The notes beneath the pieces are model-generated. The model saw only the letters and a list, made by a program, of their open reading frames with translations. It was not told the origin of the DNA and did no database searches. From positions 62,001 through 126,000 of the forward strand of contig CAJTWA010000003.1 of the NCBI GenBank assembly GCA_910580195.1: a stretch of 64,000 nt of DNA, read 5' to 3'. This document shows, piece by piece, positions 45,193 through 53,875 of this stretch. Position numbers and translations under genes: made by a program. The stretch is from an uncultured Lachnospiraceae bacterium (GTDB taxonomy: Bacteria > Bacillota > Clostridia > Lachnospirales > Lachnospiraceae). Numbering within the stretch: the first letter of the stretch is position 1; every line of letters starts with the position of its first letter.

Positions 45193-45771
45193 ATGTACAT
45201 AGAATACATAAAAGAATTTGAGCAAAAGTTAGAATCTGTACAGATATCTGGGCAAGATGGGTTGCAATATAAGAATTATGGGATAGCTATGCAGAAGCTG
45301 GTAGATTTATTTTCTGAAATTAAGGAAAGTGGAAAGCAAGTATTTTTTATTGGAAATGGTGGAAGTGCTGCAATTGCAAGCCATATGACTGCTGATTTTA
45401 TGAAAAATGGAGGGATGAAGACATATAGCTTGTATGATAACTCAGTCACAACTTGTATGGGGAATGATTATGGATACGAATTTATTTTTTCCCGGCCCTT
45501 AGAATTCCTTGCTAATCAAGGGGATTTGCTCGTAGCAATCAGCAGTTCTGGAAATTCACCAAATATTGTGAATGCTGTTCTGGTAGCTAAGAAAAAGGGA
45601 TTAAAAATTGTTACATTGTCAGGATTTCAGAAGAATAACCAAATTAGCCATATGGGAACATATAATGTTTATGTACCGGCCAATCGCTATGGGATGGTAG
45701 AATCTATTCATAATCTGGTTTTGCAGCAGATTGTAGATACAATTATGGAGCGCGATGGAGAGTGCCTGTAG
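45193..45771 (+). CDS. gmhA: SIS-domain phosphoheptose isomerase-like protein (GmhA-like)
   Basis: A 192-residue SIS-domain protein of GmhA length. FIGNGGSAAIASHMTADF is the phosphate-binding loop and AISSSGNSPNIVNAV the second SIS motif. GmhA converts sedoheptulose-7-phosphate to heptose-7-phosphate. Several metal-site residues of true GmhA (His and Glu) look plausible but were not aligned. The start at 45193 follows AAGGAG; an upstream ATG at 45133 has no such site. The HAD phosphatase gene follows with overlap or close spacing. Confidence 0.82.
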   Translation: MYIEYIKEFEQKLESVQISGQDGLQYKNYGIAMQKLVDLFSEIKESGKQVFFIGNGGSAAIASHMTADFMKNGGMKTYSLYDNSVTTCMGNDYGYEFIFSRPLEFLANQGDLLVAISSSGNSPNIVNAVLVAKKKGLKIVTLSGFQKNNQISHMGTYNVYVPANRYGMVESIHNLVLQQIVDTIMERDGECL

Positions 45772-45800
45772 TGGTTGATTGTAAGGATAGGGCTATAGAG

Positions 45801-46340
45801 ATGAAACAATCAGCAGTTTTTTTGGATAGGGATGGGGTGTTGTGTGCAGAGAAAGGCTATGTTACTACAAAAAATGAATTGGAGATTTTTCCTTACACAA
45901 GACAGTCTGTTGATTTAATACATAAAAAAGGATTTCTTGCAATATGTGTTACAAATCAATCGGCAGTAGCGCGAGGAATGATGGATGAAAAAGCTCTACA
46001 AGGAATAAATGAGTTTCTTATTCAGGAAGTTGGGCTAGATGCGATCTATTATTGCCCACATCATCCAAAGGGAGTTGGGAGATATGGAATAAAGTGCGGT
46101 TGTAGAAAGCCGAATACAGGAATGATAGAAATGGCAATAAAAGAATGGGAGATTAATAGAGAAGAATCATACATAGTTGGAGATCGTGCGTCTGATATCA
46201 TATGTGGAAAAAATGCTGGATTGAAAACGGTATTGGTTGAAAGTGGATTTGAGGCAGGGGTTTTAGAAGAATTAGTAAGCCCTGACAAGGTATATGCTAA
46301 TTTGGAAAAGTTTGTTTTTGCTTTGAACCAAAAATTATAG
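45801..46340 (+). CDS. gmhB: HAD phosphatase, heptose 1,7-bisphosphate phosphatase-like (GmhB-like)
   Basis: A 179-residue HAD enzyme. FLDRDGVL (D9, D11) is the nucleophile motif, VTNQSAVARG is motif II, and YIVGDRASDI carries the Mg-binding Asp. The loop CPHHPKGVG...CGCRKP has the Cys/His zinc site characteristic of GmhB. It removes the 7-phosphate from heptose-1,7-bisphosphate. The ATG at 45801 gives the canonical short N-terminus; a GTG at 45762 that overlaps the isomerase stop would add 13 residues. It completes the set GmhA, kinase/nucleotidyltransferase, GmhB. Confidence 0.88.
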   Translation: MKQSAVFLDRDGVLCAEKGYVTTKNELEIFPYTRQSVDLIHKKGFLAICVTNQSAVARGMMDEKALQGINEFLIQEVGLDAIYYCPHHPKGVGRYGIKCGCRKPNTGMIEMAIKEWEINREESYIVGDRASDIICGKNAGLKTVLVESGFEAGVLEELVSPDKVYANLEKFVFALNQKL

Positions 46341-46452
46341 TTTATGTTGAATCAAAGATTTATAGTGTAGAAACTATTTGGGCTTTTGTAGTATAACAGC
46401 ATCTATATTTTACGCTATATGTAGTATAATTAAAAATAAAATAAAAAAGGTA

Positions 46453-46479
46453 TAAAGTCTTTTGAAAAAAAACCGATAA
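46453..46479 (+). promoter_or_regulatory. SigD promoter of flagellin
   Basis: TAAA (46453-46456), 15 bases, ACCGATAA (46472-46479). The start at about 46486 gives a leader of roughly 185 nt before the flagellin ATG. Confidence 0.85.
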
Positions 46480-46526
46480 AAATAGTGTAAGTCAAAGATG
46501 TAACAGTTAACATAGTTACATTATGG

Positions 46527-46560
46527 TTTCCGGGTGATTAACCTAGGGATTACTCGGAAA
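46527..46560 (+). promoter_or_regulatory. Twelve-pair hairpin in the flagellin leader
   Basis: UUUCCGGGUGAU (46527-46538) pairs completely with AUUACUCGGAAA (46549-46560) using two G-U pairs, around a ten-base loop. No U tract follows, so it is not a terminator. It may stabilise the abundant flagellin mRNA or be part of a larger regulatory fold. Confidence 0.55.
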
Positions 46561-46629
46561 TATGAAAAGACTGTTTTAACAGAATATAAGTACCGCTGTA
46601 TTAGGCAGAGGTGATTATATTAATAATTT

Positions 46630-46647
46630 TGCAGCATGGAGGCTGCA
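46630..46647 (+). promoter_or_regulatory. Candidate CsrA-binding hairpin in the flagellin leader
   Basis: UGCAGC AUGGAG GCUGCA is a perfect six-pair stem with an AUGGAG hexaloop, nine bases before the AAGGAGG ribosome-binding site, which supplies a second GGA. This two-site layout matches how CsrA represses hag in Bacillus subtilis, by bridging an upstream hairpin and the ribosome-binding site. Confidence 0.75.
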
Positions 46648-46670
46648 GTAAATTCAAGGAGGAAACTATT

Positions 46671-48038
46671 ATGGCAATGATCGTACAACACAATCTTACA
46701 GCAATGAATTCCAACCGTCAGTTGGGTGTTACCACAAGTGCACAGGCAAAATCTTCTGAAAAATTATCATCTGGTTACAGAATCAACCGTGCTGGTGATG
46801 ACGCAGCAGGCTTAAAGATTTCTGAAAAGATGAGAAGTCAGGTTCGTGGTTTGAACCGTGCATCTACAAATGCACAGGATGGCGTATCCCTTATTCAGAC
46901 TGCTGAAGGTGCTTTGAATGAAGCTCATTCTATTCTTCAAAGGATGAATGAATTGGCAGGTCAGGGTGCTAACGATACCAATGAGAGCATTGACCGTGAT
47001 GCTATCAACGAAGAGTTGGATGCATTGACTCAAGAATTAGACAGAATTTCCACAACTACGCAGTTTAACAAACAGAATCTTCTGGATGGTACTTTCAATG
47101 ATAAGAACCTTCAGGTTGGAGCGAACGCAAACCAAAAGATTGTTATCAGTATTGACAATATGAATGCTGAAACATTAGGGTTGCGTAAGATTGCAGGTGA
47201 AGAAAAGGCTGCAATCCAGAGAGGGGAGAGGCCAGCTACTATTACGTATAAAGGCCATTCATATGACTGGGATGTTGATAAGACACAGTCTGAGAATCAG
47301 GCAGCAGCAATTTCTAAGTTTAAGGCTGCTATTTCTGCGGAAGCAAATGCTGACCAGTATGCACAGCAGACACTTATAAAATATGGTAATGCAGCAAAGA
47401 GTGCAATTAGTACTATTGTTTCGGTTTACTATATAGCAGGTGCGGACGAAGGAAAAGAGGCTACCAGAAGCTTGTTCTCAGTAGTAGGTATTGCAGGTTC
47501 TGCTAATGCAGCTAATAAATATAGTAAATATTCAACCAAAGTAATAGGAACAGAAACTTACACTAGCTTTAAAAGGTATGGGTCTATTAAGTCCGCTATG
47601 AGTGCTGATATTGTTTCTGCAAAAGGCGCAGTAAGTGCTGCAATTATGGGTGATTTAGCAACTTACATGACATTGGAAAAGACAGAGGCAGATGACAATA
47701 CGGTTGGTGTACAGGGGCAGAGGTTCACTTTAGATAAGCCGAAGGTTGATAGTTATGCACAAGCAAATGCAACAATTCAGGCGGTACAGGATGCGATTAA
47801 CAAAGTATCTTCTCAGAGGTCTGCGCTTGGTGCAATTCAGAATAGGTTAGAACATACTATTGCGAACTTAGATAACGTGGCAGAGAATACTCAGGCAGCA
47901 GAATCCCGTATCCGTGATCTTGATATGGCTTCTGAAATGGTAGAATACAGCAAGAACAATATTCTTGCTCAAGCTGGACAGTCTATGCTGGCACAAGCAA
48001 ACCAGTCTACACAAGGTGTATTATCCTTGTTAGGGTAA
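46671..48038 (+). CDS. hag: Flagellin (main filament protein)
   Basis: A 455-residue flagellin. The N-terminal D0/D1 part (IVQHNLTAMNSNRQLGVTTS, SSGYRINRAGDDAAGLKIS) and the C-terminal part (RIRDLDMASEMVEYSKNNIL, LAQANQSTQGVLSLLG) are canonical. The central 200 residues are Ala/Ser/Thr-rich, variable and surface exposed, the usual place for O-glycosylation. The start at 46671 follows AAGGAGG; an in-frame ATG at 46611 lies inside the leader and would disrupt the family N-terminus. Transcription by SigD and translation control by CsrA/FliW are both indicated by the leader. It sits between the two sugar pathways. Confidence 0.96.
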   Translation: MAMIVQHNLTAMNSNRQLGVTTSAQAKSSEKLSSGYRINRAGDDAAGLKISEKMRSQVRGLNRASTNAQDGVSLIQTAEGALNEAHSILQRMNELAGQGANDTNESIDRDAINEELDALTQELDRISTTTQFNKQNLLDGTFNDKNLQVGANANQKIVISIDNMNAETLGLRKIAGEEKAAIQRGERPATITYKGHSYDWDVDKTQSENQAAAISKFKAAISAEANADQYAQQTLIKYGNAAKSAISTIVSVYYIAGADEGKEATRSLFSVVGIAGSANAANKYSKYSTKVIGTETYTSFKRYGSIKSAMSADIVSAKGAVSAAIMGDLATYMTLEKTEADDNTVGVQGQRFTLDKPKVDSYAQANATIQAVQDAINKVSSQRSALGAIQNRLEHTIANLDNVAENTQAAESRIRDLDMASEMVEYSKNNILAQAGQSMLAQANQSTQGVLSLLG

Positions 48039-48076
48039 TGTTCAATAACAAGAACAGCACTTGCATTTTAAAATTT

Positions 48077-48107
48077 CAGAGGTACGAGTATTCGTACCTC
48101 TGTTTTT
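48077..48107 (+). terminator. Intrinsic terminator after flagellin
   Basis: CAGAGGTACGA pairs with TCGTACCTCTG around GTAT, followed by TTTTT. Confidence 0.92.
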
Positions 48108-48125
48108 AAGTTAGAAGGGAAAATT

Positions 48126-48524
48126 ATGGAAACGCTGGCACAGGAGTTAATACGCGGAATAGATATTATTTGTTTGAATTTTCATTATAATAAAGATGAA
48201 AACATATTTTTAAAATCAATAGAATTGGCGGATAGAATACAAAGATTTTGTGGTTCGTTTTTGCAAGGAAATATATATGGAATGGAAGATGAGGAATACC
48301 AGAATTTTGGACAGTTTGTTATTCATGTTTTAGAGGATTATTTAGAAGCACTTGAACAAAAGGATTCTATATTTTTAGTAGACACATTAGACCATGGATT
48401 ACGAGATTTAGTAAATATTTACATCAGCGATGAAAGAGAACGTAAAGAGGTAGAGGAAAAAGAGGAAGAAAGTATAGAAAAGGTGGACAACATGGAAGAA
48501 TGTGAGGAAATTGGAAATGAGTAA
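48126..48524 (+). CDS. Small acidic helical protein of unknown function
   Basis: A 132-residue protein I do not recognise. It is predicted helical throughout and ends in a strongly acidic stretch (EEKEEESIEKVDNMEECEE). It lies 19 bases after the flagellin terminator and its stop overlaps the start of the Maf glycosyltransferase gene, so it is probably co-translated with it. The size and helical make-up would suit a chaperone or adaptor that brings flagellin to Maf, but that is inference from position only. Confidence 0.7.
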   Translation: METLAQELIRGIDIICLNFHYNKDENIFLKSIELADRIQRFCGSFLQGNIYGMEDEEYQNFGQFVIHVLEDYLEALEQKDSIFLVDTLDHGLRDLVNIYISDERERKEVEEKEEESIEKVDNMEECEEIGNE

Positions 48525-50427
48525 GAAGATATGGGAAAAAAATATAAAGGCACTTGAAAAATGGTATCCACTTTTTGCAAAGTTAGTCCAAGATAAAAAA
48601 AATTCTAGGATTGAATTAGAAAATGATAGGGTTCAGAACAATATTGAAGAAGTGGAAGTTATGACAGAATTGTCATGGGATGGAGAAACTATATTCCGCA
48701 TAGAAAAGGAAGGAAGAAAATTGTATTTGGGTGGGAAGAGAAATGCAAAAGAGCCTGTTCAAATATGGTTAGAGTTGCTGGGAAAGTTGAATAAGTATGC
48801 TCCAGTTTTTTTATTTGGCCTTGGGAATGGTGCATATTTGAAGGCTTTAGTAAAAAATACAGATAAGGAAGTCAATATAGTGGCATATGAACCCTCAGTT
48901 CATATATTTTTATCCATGTTGGAAAAGATTGATTTATCAGAAGAGATTGAAGATAGACCTGTTGCTTTTATAGTTGAGGGCATTAATGAATCTGAATTTG
49001 TGCCAGTTATGAATAAGGTAGTTGCAGTTGAATGTATGAATTTTTTAAGGGAAAAAATTCATCCCAATTATCGTGTGTTTTATGGGGAGAAAATTTTAAA
49101 GTATGTGAAAATATTACAGCGCTTTATGGAAAATATTAGAGTCAATTACAATACAGGTGTTTTGTTTGCGGGGGATTTGGCAAAGAATGTGCTGCATAAT
49201 ATGAAGTATATTTGTGATGGTTATAGTACGAAAAAGTTATTTGAATCTATTCCTCATGATAAGCCAGCGATTTTGGTGGCAGCAGGACCTTCTTTGAATA
49301 AAAATATTATGGATTTAAAGCGAGCTAAGAATAAAGCTTTTATTTTGGCAGTAGATACAGCAATAAAGCCTTTAGTGAAAGCAGGTATTATACCAGATGC
49401 TTTTATAACAATAGATCCTCATAAGCCTCTGGATTTGATAGAGATTGATGGGGCAGAAGAGATTCCTGTAATTGCTCCAACCAGTTCCCATTATACTCTG
49501 ATAGAACGGCAGAAAGGAAAAAAGATATTCTTTTTTGATGGGTATCTAATTCCGTTTCGAATTTATCAGAAAAACGGAAAAGCGTTTTATAATGTTTCCG
49601 GTTCAGGCTCAGTTGCATGTTACGGTTTTTCACTTTTGTTCAAAATGGGATTTAACACAATTATTTTGGTTGGCCAAGATTTAGCATATAGCAATAACAG
49701 AAGCCATGCAGATGGAACATTTTCGGAAAAAATGAAGGAAGAAAACACGGAAAATATGATTATGGTGAAAGGAAACTATGAGGAAAAAGTACCTACACTT
49801 TTGAACTTGCGCATGTATTTGGAATGGTTTGAGAAATATATTGAAGGCATGAAAAAGCTTGAAAAGTTCCATATTATTAATGCAACAGAAGGCGGTGCTT
49901 ATATCGAAGGAACAGAACTGATGACTTTAAAAGATGCCATTGAAGAAACGTGTGTGGAAGAGTTCAGTTTTGAAACTTGTATTGCAGAAATGGAATCAGA
50001 ATTTACGGAGGATGAGCGGAGGAAAGCAGTAGAATATCTGCATATGATTCCAGAAAAATATAATGAGATTATAAAAAATGCCAAGTTGTTGAAAAAGGCA
50101 TATCAGTCTTTGGAAAAAAACAGTAAATCTGCGAACTTGAATAAGGAAAATAATTTGAAAATACTCAAAAGAATTAAAAAGTACACAAAGAAGTGTCATG
50201 AAAATGATGGATTTCAGTTAGTGGAGATGACTATGCCCTCTGCAGAATATATCATCCGAAGCGAATATTACTATGAGGGTGAGAACGCGGCAGAAGAAAT
50301 GCAGGAAGCTGCAAGGAAAGGGATAAAATATAGTGAGCTATTACAAATGTGTGCAGAATTATTAAAGGAAATGGCTGAAGAAACATTGTTGCCGATTCCT
50401 CTTGAGAAGAGTGAAAGCAATTCTTAA
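48517..50427 (+). CDS. Motility-associated glycosyltransferase (Maf, DUF115 domain)
   Basis: A 636-residue protein with the Maf signature: AILVAAGPSLNKNI (around residues 251-264), AFILAVDTAIKPLVKAGI and PDAFITIDPHKP, followed by SVACYGFSLLFKMGFNTIILVGQDLAYS. Maf proteins attach pseudaminic or legionaminic acid to flagellin Ser/Thr in the cytoplasm before export. The following six genes make CMP-pseudaminic acid, so that is the likely donor. The C-terminus is a charged helical region. The start at 48517 was chosen over the ATG at 48502 because the spacing to GAGG is better. Confidence 0.9.
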   Translation: MSKKIWEKNIKALEKWYPLFAKLVQDKKNSRIELENDRVQNNIEEVEVMTELSWDGETIFRIEKEGRKLYLGGKRNAKEPVQIWLELLGKLNKYAPVFLFGLGNGAYLKALVKNTDKEVNIVAYEPSVHIFLSMLEKIDLSEEIEDRPVAFIVEGINESEFVPVMNKVVAVECMNFLREKIHPNYRVFYGEKILKYVKILQRFMENIRVNYNTGVLFAGDLAKNVLHNMKYICDGYSTKKLFESIPHDKPAILVAAGPSLNKNIMDLKRAKNKAFILAVDTAIKPLVKAGIIPDAFITIDPHKPLDLIEIDGAEEIPVIAPTSSHYTLIERQKGKKIFFFDGYLIPFRIYQKNGKAFYNVSGSGSVACYGFSLLFKMGFNTIILVGQDLAYSNNRSHADGTFSEKMKEENTENMIMVKGNYEEKVPTLLNLRMYLEWFEKYIEGMKKLEKFHIINATEGGAYIEGTELMTLKDAIEETCVEEFSFETCIAEMESEFTEDERRKAVEYLHMIPEKYNEIIKNAKLLKKAYQSLEKNSKSANLNKENNLKILKRIKKYTKKCHENDGFQLVEMTMPSAEYIIRSEYYYEGENAAEEMQEAARKGIKYSELLQMCAELLKEMAEETLLPIPLEKSESNS

Positions 50428-50457
50428 GTATACGGAAAAAGATTTGGAGGAAAAAGG

Positions 50458-51450
50458 ATGTTAAATAATAAAACAATATTAGTTACTGGGGGGACAGGCT
50501 CTTTTGGTAATGAATTTATAAAATATATGTTGGAACATTACAATCCTAAAAAAATTATTATCTATTCCCGTGATGAATATAAGCAGTTTGTTATGGCTGA
50601 AAAGTTAAAAGAATATAGAAGTATTCTCCGTTTTTTTATTGGGGATGTTAGAGATAAAAATAGGTTGTACCGTGCATTTGATGGAGTAGATTATGTAGTA
50701 CATGCTGCAGCTCTAAAGCAGGTGCCAGCTTGCGAGTATAACCCCATAGAAGCAATAAAAACAAATATAAATGGTGCCATGAATATTATAGATGCGGCGC
50801 TTGATTGTGGTGTGAAAAAGGTAGTAGCGCTTTCCACGGACAAAGCGGTAAATCCTATTAATCTCTATGGGGGTACAAAACTTGTATCTGATAAACTTTT
50901 TGTTTCTGCAAATGCTTATGCTGGTACAAAGAATGTTTGTTTTTCAGTAGTACGTTATGGAAATGTAGCTGGCAGCCGTGGTTCAGTAATTCCATTTTTC
51001 CGTAACATTATCGCTAATGGTGGGAAAGATTTGCCGATTACAGACTACCGGATGACACGGTTCTGGATTAGTTTGGAGGAAGGTGTACAGTTAGTTATAA
51101 AGGCCTTAGAGGAATCAAAGGGGGGCGAAACATTTATTTCTAAAATTCCCTCCTTTAAAATTACAGACTTGGCACAGGCCATTTTACCGGGATGCAATAT
51201 GCCGGAAGTAGGAATTCGTGAAGGTGAAAAGCTGCATGAAATTATGGTGACGCGCGAAGACGCCATGAATACATATGAGTATGAAAAGCATTTTATTATA
51301 TATCCCCATATGGAATGGTGGAACCATGACAAGATTCAGCCCGGTGGAAAGAAGATTGAGCAAGGATTTGAGTATAGTTCTGGAACAAATACGGAATGGC
51401 TTTCGATAGATGATTTAAAAGTATTATTAAATAATGTAGAGGTACATTAA
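50458..51450 (+). CDS. pseB: UDP-N-acetylglucosamine 4,6-dehydratase (inverting), PseB
   Basis: A 330-residue SDR enzyme of the FlaA1/PseB type. TGGTGSFGNEF binds NADP, and LSTDKAVNPINLYGGTKL holds the catalytic region with Tyr and Lys. MTRFWISLEEGVQLVI is typical of the family. It does the first step of pseudaminic acid synthesis, forming the 4-keto-6-deoxy-L-altro-type sugar. The next genes encode the rest of the pathway. A capsule CapD-like role is less likely given the neighbours. Confidence 0.92.
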   Translation: MLNNKTILVTGGTGSFGNEFIKYMLEHYNPKKIIIYSRDEYKQFVMAEKLKEYRSILRFFIGDVRDKNRLYRAFDGVDYVVHAAALKQVPACEYNPIEAIKTNINGAMNIIDAALDCGVKKVVALSTDKAVNPINLYGGTKLVSDKLFVSANAYAGTKNVCFSVVRYGNVAGSRGSVIPFFRNIIANGGKDLPITDYRMTRFWISLEEGVQLVIKALEESKGGETFISKIPSFKITDLAQAILPGCNMPEVGIREGEKLHEIMVTREDAMNTYEYEKHFIIYPHMEWWNHDKIQPGGKKIEQGFEYSSGTNTEWLSIDDLKVLLNNVEVH

Positions 51451-51517
51451 TTTTATATTTGTATAAAGGAATATGGTTCCACTATATGATAGTATGGGCC
51501 AGAAGAGGGATAGTTTT

Positions 51518-52219
51518 ATGGAGGGAAAGATAGCAATTATTACTGCCAGAGGAGGGAGCAAACGGATTCCAAGAAAAAACATTAGGGAATTCTGTGGCAA
51601 GCCTATTATTGCATATTCAATAGAGGCATCTTTGGAAGCAGGGATTTTTGATGAGGTCATGGTGTCTACAGAGGATAGGGAAATTGCAGAAGTAGCCAAG
51701 CAATACGGAGCAAACATACCATTCTTACGCTCAGCAGGGACTGCGGATGACCATGCAACTACAACAGAGGTATTGTTAGAGGTTTTGGAGCAATATCAAA
51801 TACTAGGCAAAAAATATAGCTGTGGATGCTGCATTTATCCTACGGCTCCTTTTATAACTGGGAAAAAGTTACGGAATGCAATGCAGCTTTTAGAAGAAAA
51901 TAAGGTAGAATCTGTGATACCTGTAACTGCTTTTTCTTTTCCGCCAATGCGAGGAGTGGAAATAGAGAATGGAAAGGTAAAATATATATTTCCAGAGTAC
52001 TCAGAAAGGCGTTCACAGGATATTCCTATGATGTATCATGATTGTGGACAGTTTTATTGTTTCAAGGTTGATAGTTTTATGAATAATCGAAAACTTGTGA
52101 CGAATTATACAAAAGCCATAATTATGCCAGAGCTAGAAGTTCAGGATATTGATAATGAACAGGATTGGAAGATAGCTGAGATGAAGTATCAGTTTATGAA
52201 ATCTTACATAAAGGGATAA
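51518..52219 (+). CDS. pseF: Pseudaminic acid cytidylyltransferase, PseF
   Basis: A 233-residue CMP-sialic acid synthetase-type enzyme. The CTP-binding motif ARGGSKRIPRKNIREFCGKP is near the start, and EVMVSTEDREIAEVAKQYGA and QDIDNEQDWKIAEMKY are conserved elements. It forms CMP-pseudaminic acid, the donor for Maf. The start at 51518 gives the canonical N-terminus; the frame is open back to 51473. Identity as PseF and not NeuA rests on the complete Pse set around it. Confidence 0.9.
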   Translation: MEGKIAIITARGGSKRIPRKNIREFCGKPIIAYSIEASLEAGIFDEVMVSTEDREIAEVAKQYGANIPFLRSAGTADDHATTTEVLLEVLEQYQILGKKYSCGCCIYPTAPFITGKKLRNAMQLLEENKVESVIPVTAFSFPPMRGVEIENGKVKYIFPEYSERRSQDIPMMYHDCGQFYCFKVDSFMNNRKLVTNYTKAIIMPELEVQDIDNEQDWKIAEMKYQFMKSYIKG

Positions 52220-52226
52220 TAAAATC

Positions 52227-53273
52227 ATGTTTAAAATGTTTGAGAAAATCAATAAGGGCGGGGTATATATTATTGCTGAAATGAGTGCAAACCATGCAGG
52301 AAAATTAGATAATGCGCTAGAAATTGTCCGTAAGGCAGCAGAAGCCGGAGCCGATTGCGTTAAAATTCAGACCTATACAGCCGACACGCTGACGATTGAC
52401 TGTGATAACAAGTATTTTCAGATTGAGGGCGGTTTGTGGGATGGCTACAAACTCCATGATTTATACGAGGATGCAGGTACTCCGTGGGAATGGCAGGCTA
52501 TGATAAAAGATGAGTGTGAAAGATGTGGCGTCGATTTCCTTTCAACACCATTTGACAATTCGGCCGTTGATTTCTTAGAGGGATTGGGCTGCGGTGCATA
52601 TAAAATTGCAAGCTTTGAGATGGTGGATATTCCATTGATAGAATATGCAGCTTCTAAAGGGAAACCAATGATTATTTCATGCGGAATGGGCAGCTTGCGT
52701 GAAATACAAGATGCGGTAGATGCTTGCCGGCGGGTTGGGAATGACAATATTATTCTGCTGAAATGCTGCAGTGAATACCCCGCAAACTGGACAGACATGC
52801 ATTTAGCGAATATTCCGGATATGAGGGAACGGTTTGGTGTGAAAGTGGGTCTGTCAGACCATAGCATGGGTAGCATAGCTGCAGTTGCCGGGGTAGCATT
52901 AGGGGCATGTGTGATTGAGAAACATGTTTGCCTGTCAAGAAAAATAAAAAATCCTGACAGTGAATTCAGTATGGAAATAGAAGAATTTGCCCAGATGGTG
53001 CAGGATGCCAGAAATGCTAAATTGCTTGTGCAGGGTCCAGATTACATCTTGTCTGAGAAAGAAAAAAGCTCTACGGTTTTTCGGCGAAGTTTATTTGCAG
53101 TAAAAGAGATAGAAATAGGAGAAGTATTGACAACGGAAAATATCCGCAGTATTAGGCCGGGGTATGGAATACTGCCGAAGCATATGCCTGCATTGATAGG
53201 AAAAAAGAGCAAGCGTGTAATTCACAGGGGAGAACCGATTACTCAGGAAATTTTAGAGGAGCTAAAAGGATGA
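52227..53273 (+). CDS. pseI: Pseudaminic acid synthase, PseI
   Basis: A 348-residue NeuB-family synthase. EMSANHAGKLDNALEIVRKA and AGADCVKIQTYTADTLTID form the N-terminal TIM-barrel start; STPFDNSAVDFLE and GLSDHSMGS are active-site elements. The last 60 residues are an antifreeze-like SAF domain (RRSLFAVKEIEIGEVLTTENIR). It condenses the 6-deoxy diacetamido sugar with phosphoenolpyruvate. It is seven bases behind pseF. Confidence 0.93.
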   Translation: MFKMFEKINKGGVYIIAEMSANHAGKLDNALEIVRKAAEAGADCVKIQTYTADTLTIDCDNKYFQIEGGLWDGYKLHDLYEDAGTPWEWQAMIKDECERCGVDFLSTPFDNSAVDFLEGLGCGAYKIASFEMVDIPLIEYAASKGKPMIISCGMGSLREIQDAVDACRRVGNDNIILLKCCSEYPANWTDMHLANIPDMRERFGVKVGLSDHSMGSIAAVAGVALGACVIEKHVCLSRKIKNPDSEFSMEIEEFAQMVQDARNAKLLVQGPDYILSEKEKSSTVFRRSLFAVKEIEIGEVLTTENIRSIRPGYGILPKHMPALIGKKSKRVIHRGEPITQEILEELKG

Positions 53274-53324
53274 AAAGCCGTTCCTTATATCGAAAGATTT
53301 TCTGGATGAAGGGATACACATAAC

Positions 53325-53822
53325 ATGAGTAATATAGCACCTCAATTAATAACAGATAGGTTATACCTAGATGAAATCACAGAACAAGATACAACATTAA
53401 TTGTAACATGGCGTTCTAACCCAGAAGTATATAAATATTTTCTGTTACCACATCCTCTGGAAATTGAAGAGCACTTGAATTGGTTCCATTACAGATATAC
53501 TTTAGATGAAAATTGTTTGAACTGGATGGCGACTATCAAAAGCCAGAAAGAACGTATTGGTGTATTTGGGATTAAAAAGAAGAAAGGGCGCCTTGTAACA
53601 GTTGAAGTAAGTTATCTCCTTGCGCCGGGATACCAAGGAAAAGGCTATGCAGGAGAAGCGCTTGAAAAGATTATTGAATTTGCAAAAAATGAATGGAAGG
53701 CCATAGAGGCAGTTGCTGAAATCCATGTGGAAAACAAAGAATCATTAAAATTTGCCACCAACTTAGGATTTGAGCGTTTTGAAAAAAAAGGTAATTTCGC
53801 TGTTTATAAAAGAAGGCTGTAA
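53325..53822 (+). CDS. pseH: GNAT N-acetyltransferase, PseH
   Basis: A 165-residue GNAT protein. SYLLAPGYQGKGYAGEAL is the acetyl-CoA pyrophosphate-binding motif, and the last strand (NKESLKFATNLGFERFEKKG) is typical of RimJ/RimL-like GNATs. In this operon it should acetylate the 4-amino group of the altrosamine intermediate. It is 51 bases behind pseI. Confidence 0.88.
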   Translation: MSNIAPQLITDRLYLDEITEQDTTLIVTWRSNPEVYKYFLLPHPLEIEEHLNWFHYRYTLDENCLNWMATIKSQKERIGVFGIKKKKGRLVTVEVSYLLAPGYQGKGYAGEALEKIIEFAKNEWKAIEAVAEIHVENKESLKFATNLGFERFEKKGNFAVYKRRL

Positions 53823-53875
53823 TTTCCTAAAAATACATCCTTAATGGCATGGATATTTCTATAGTAGGTGTAATA

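Noticed and set aside
46611..46670. Upstream ATG of flagellin
   Set aside because: It would translate through the CsrA-type hairpin and the ribosome-binding site and add 20 residues unlike any flagellin N-terminus.
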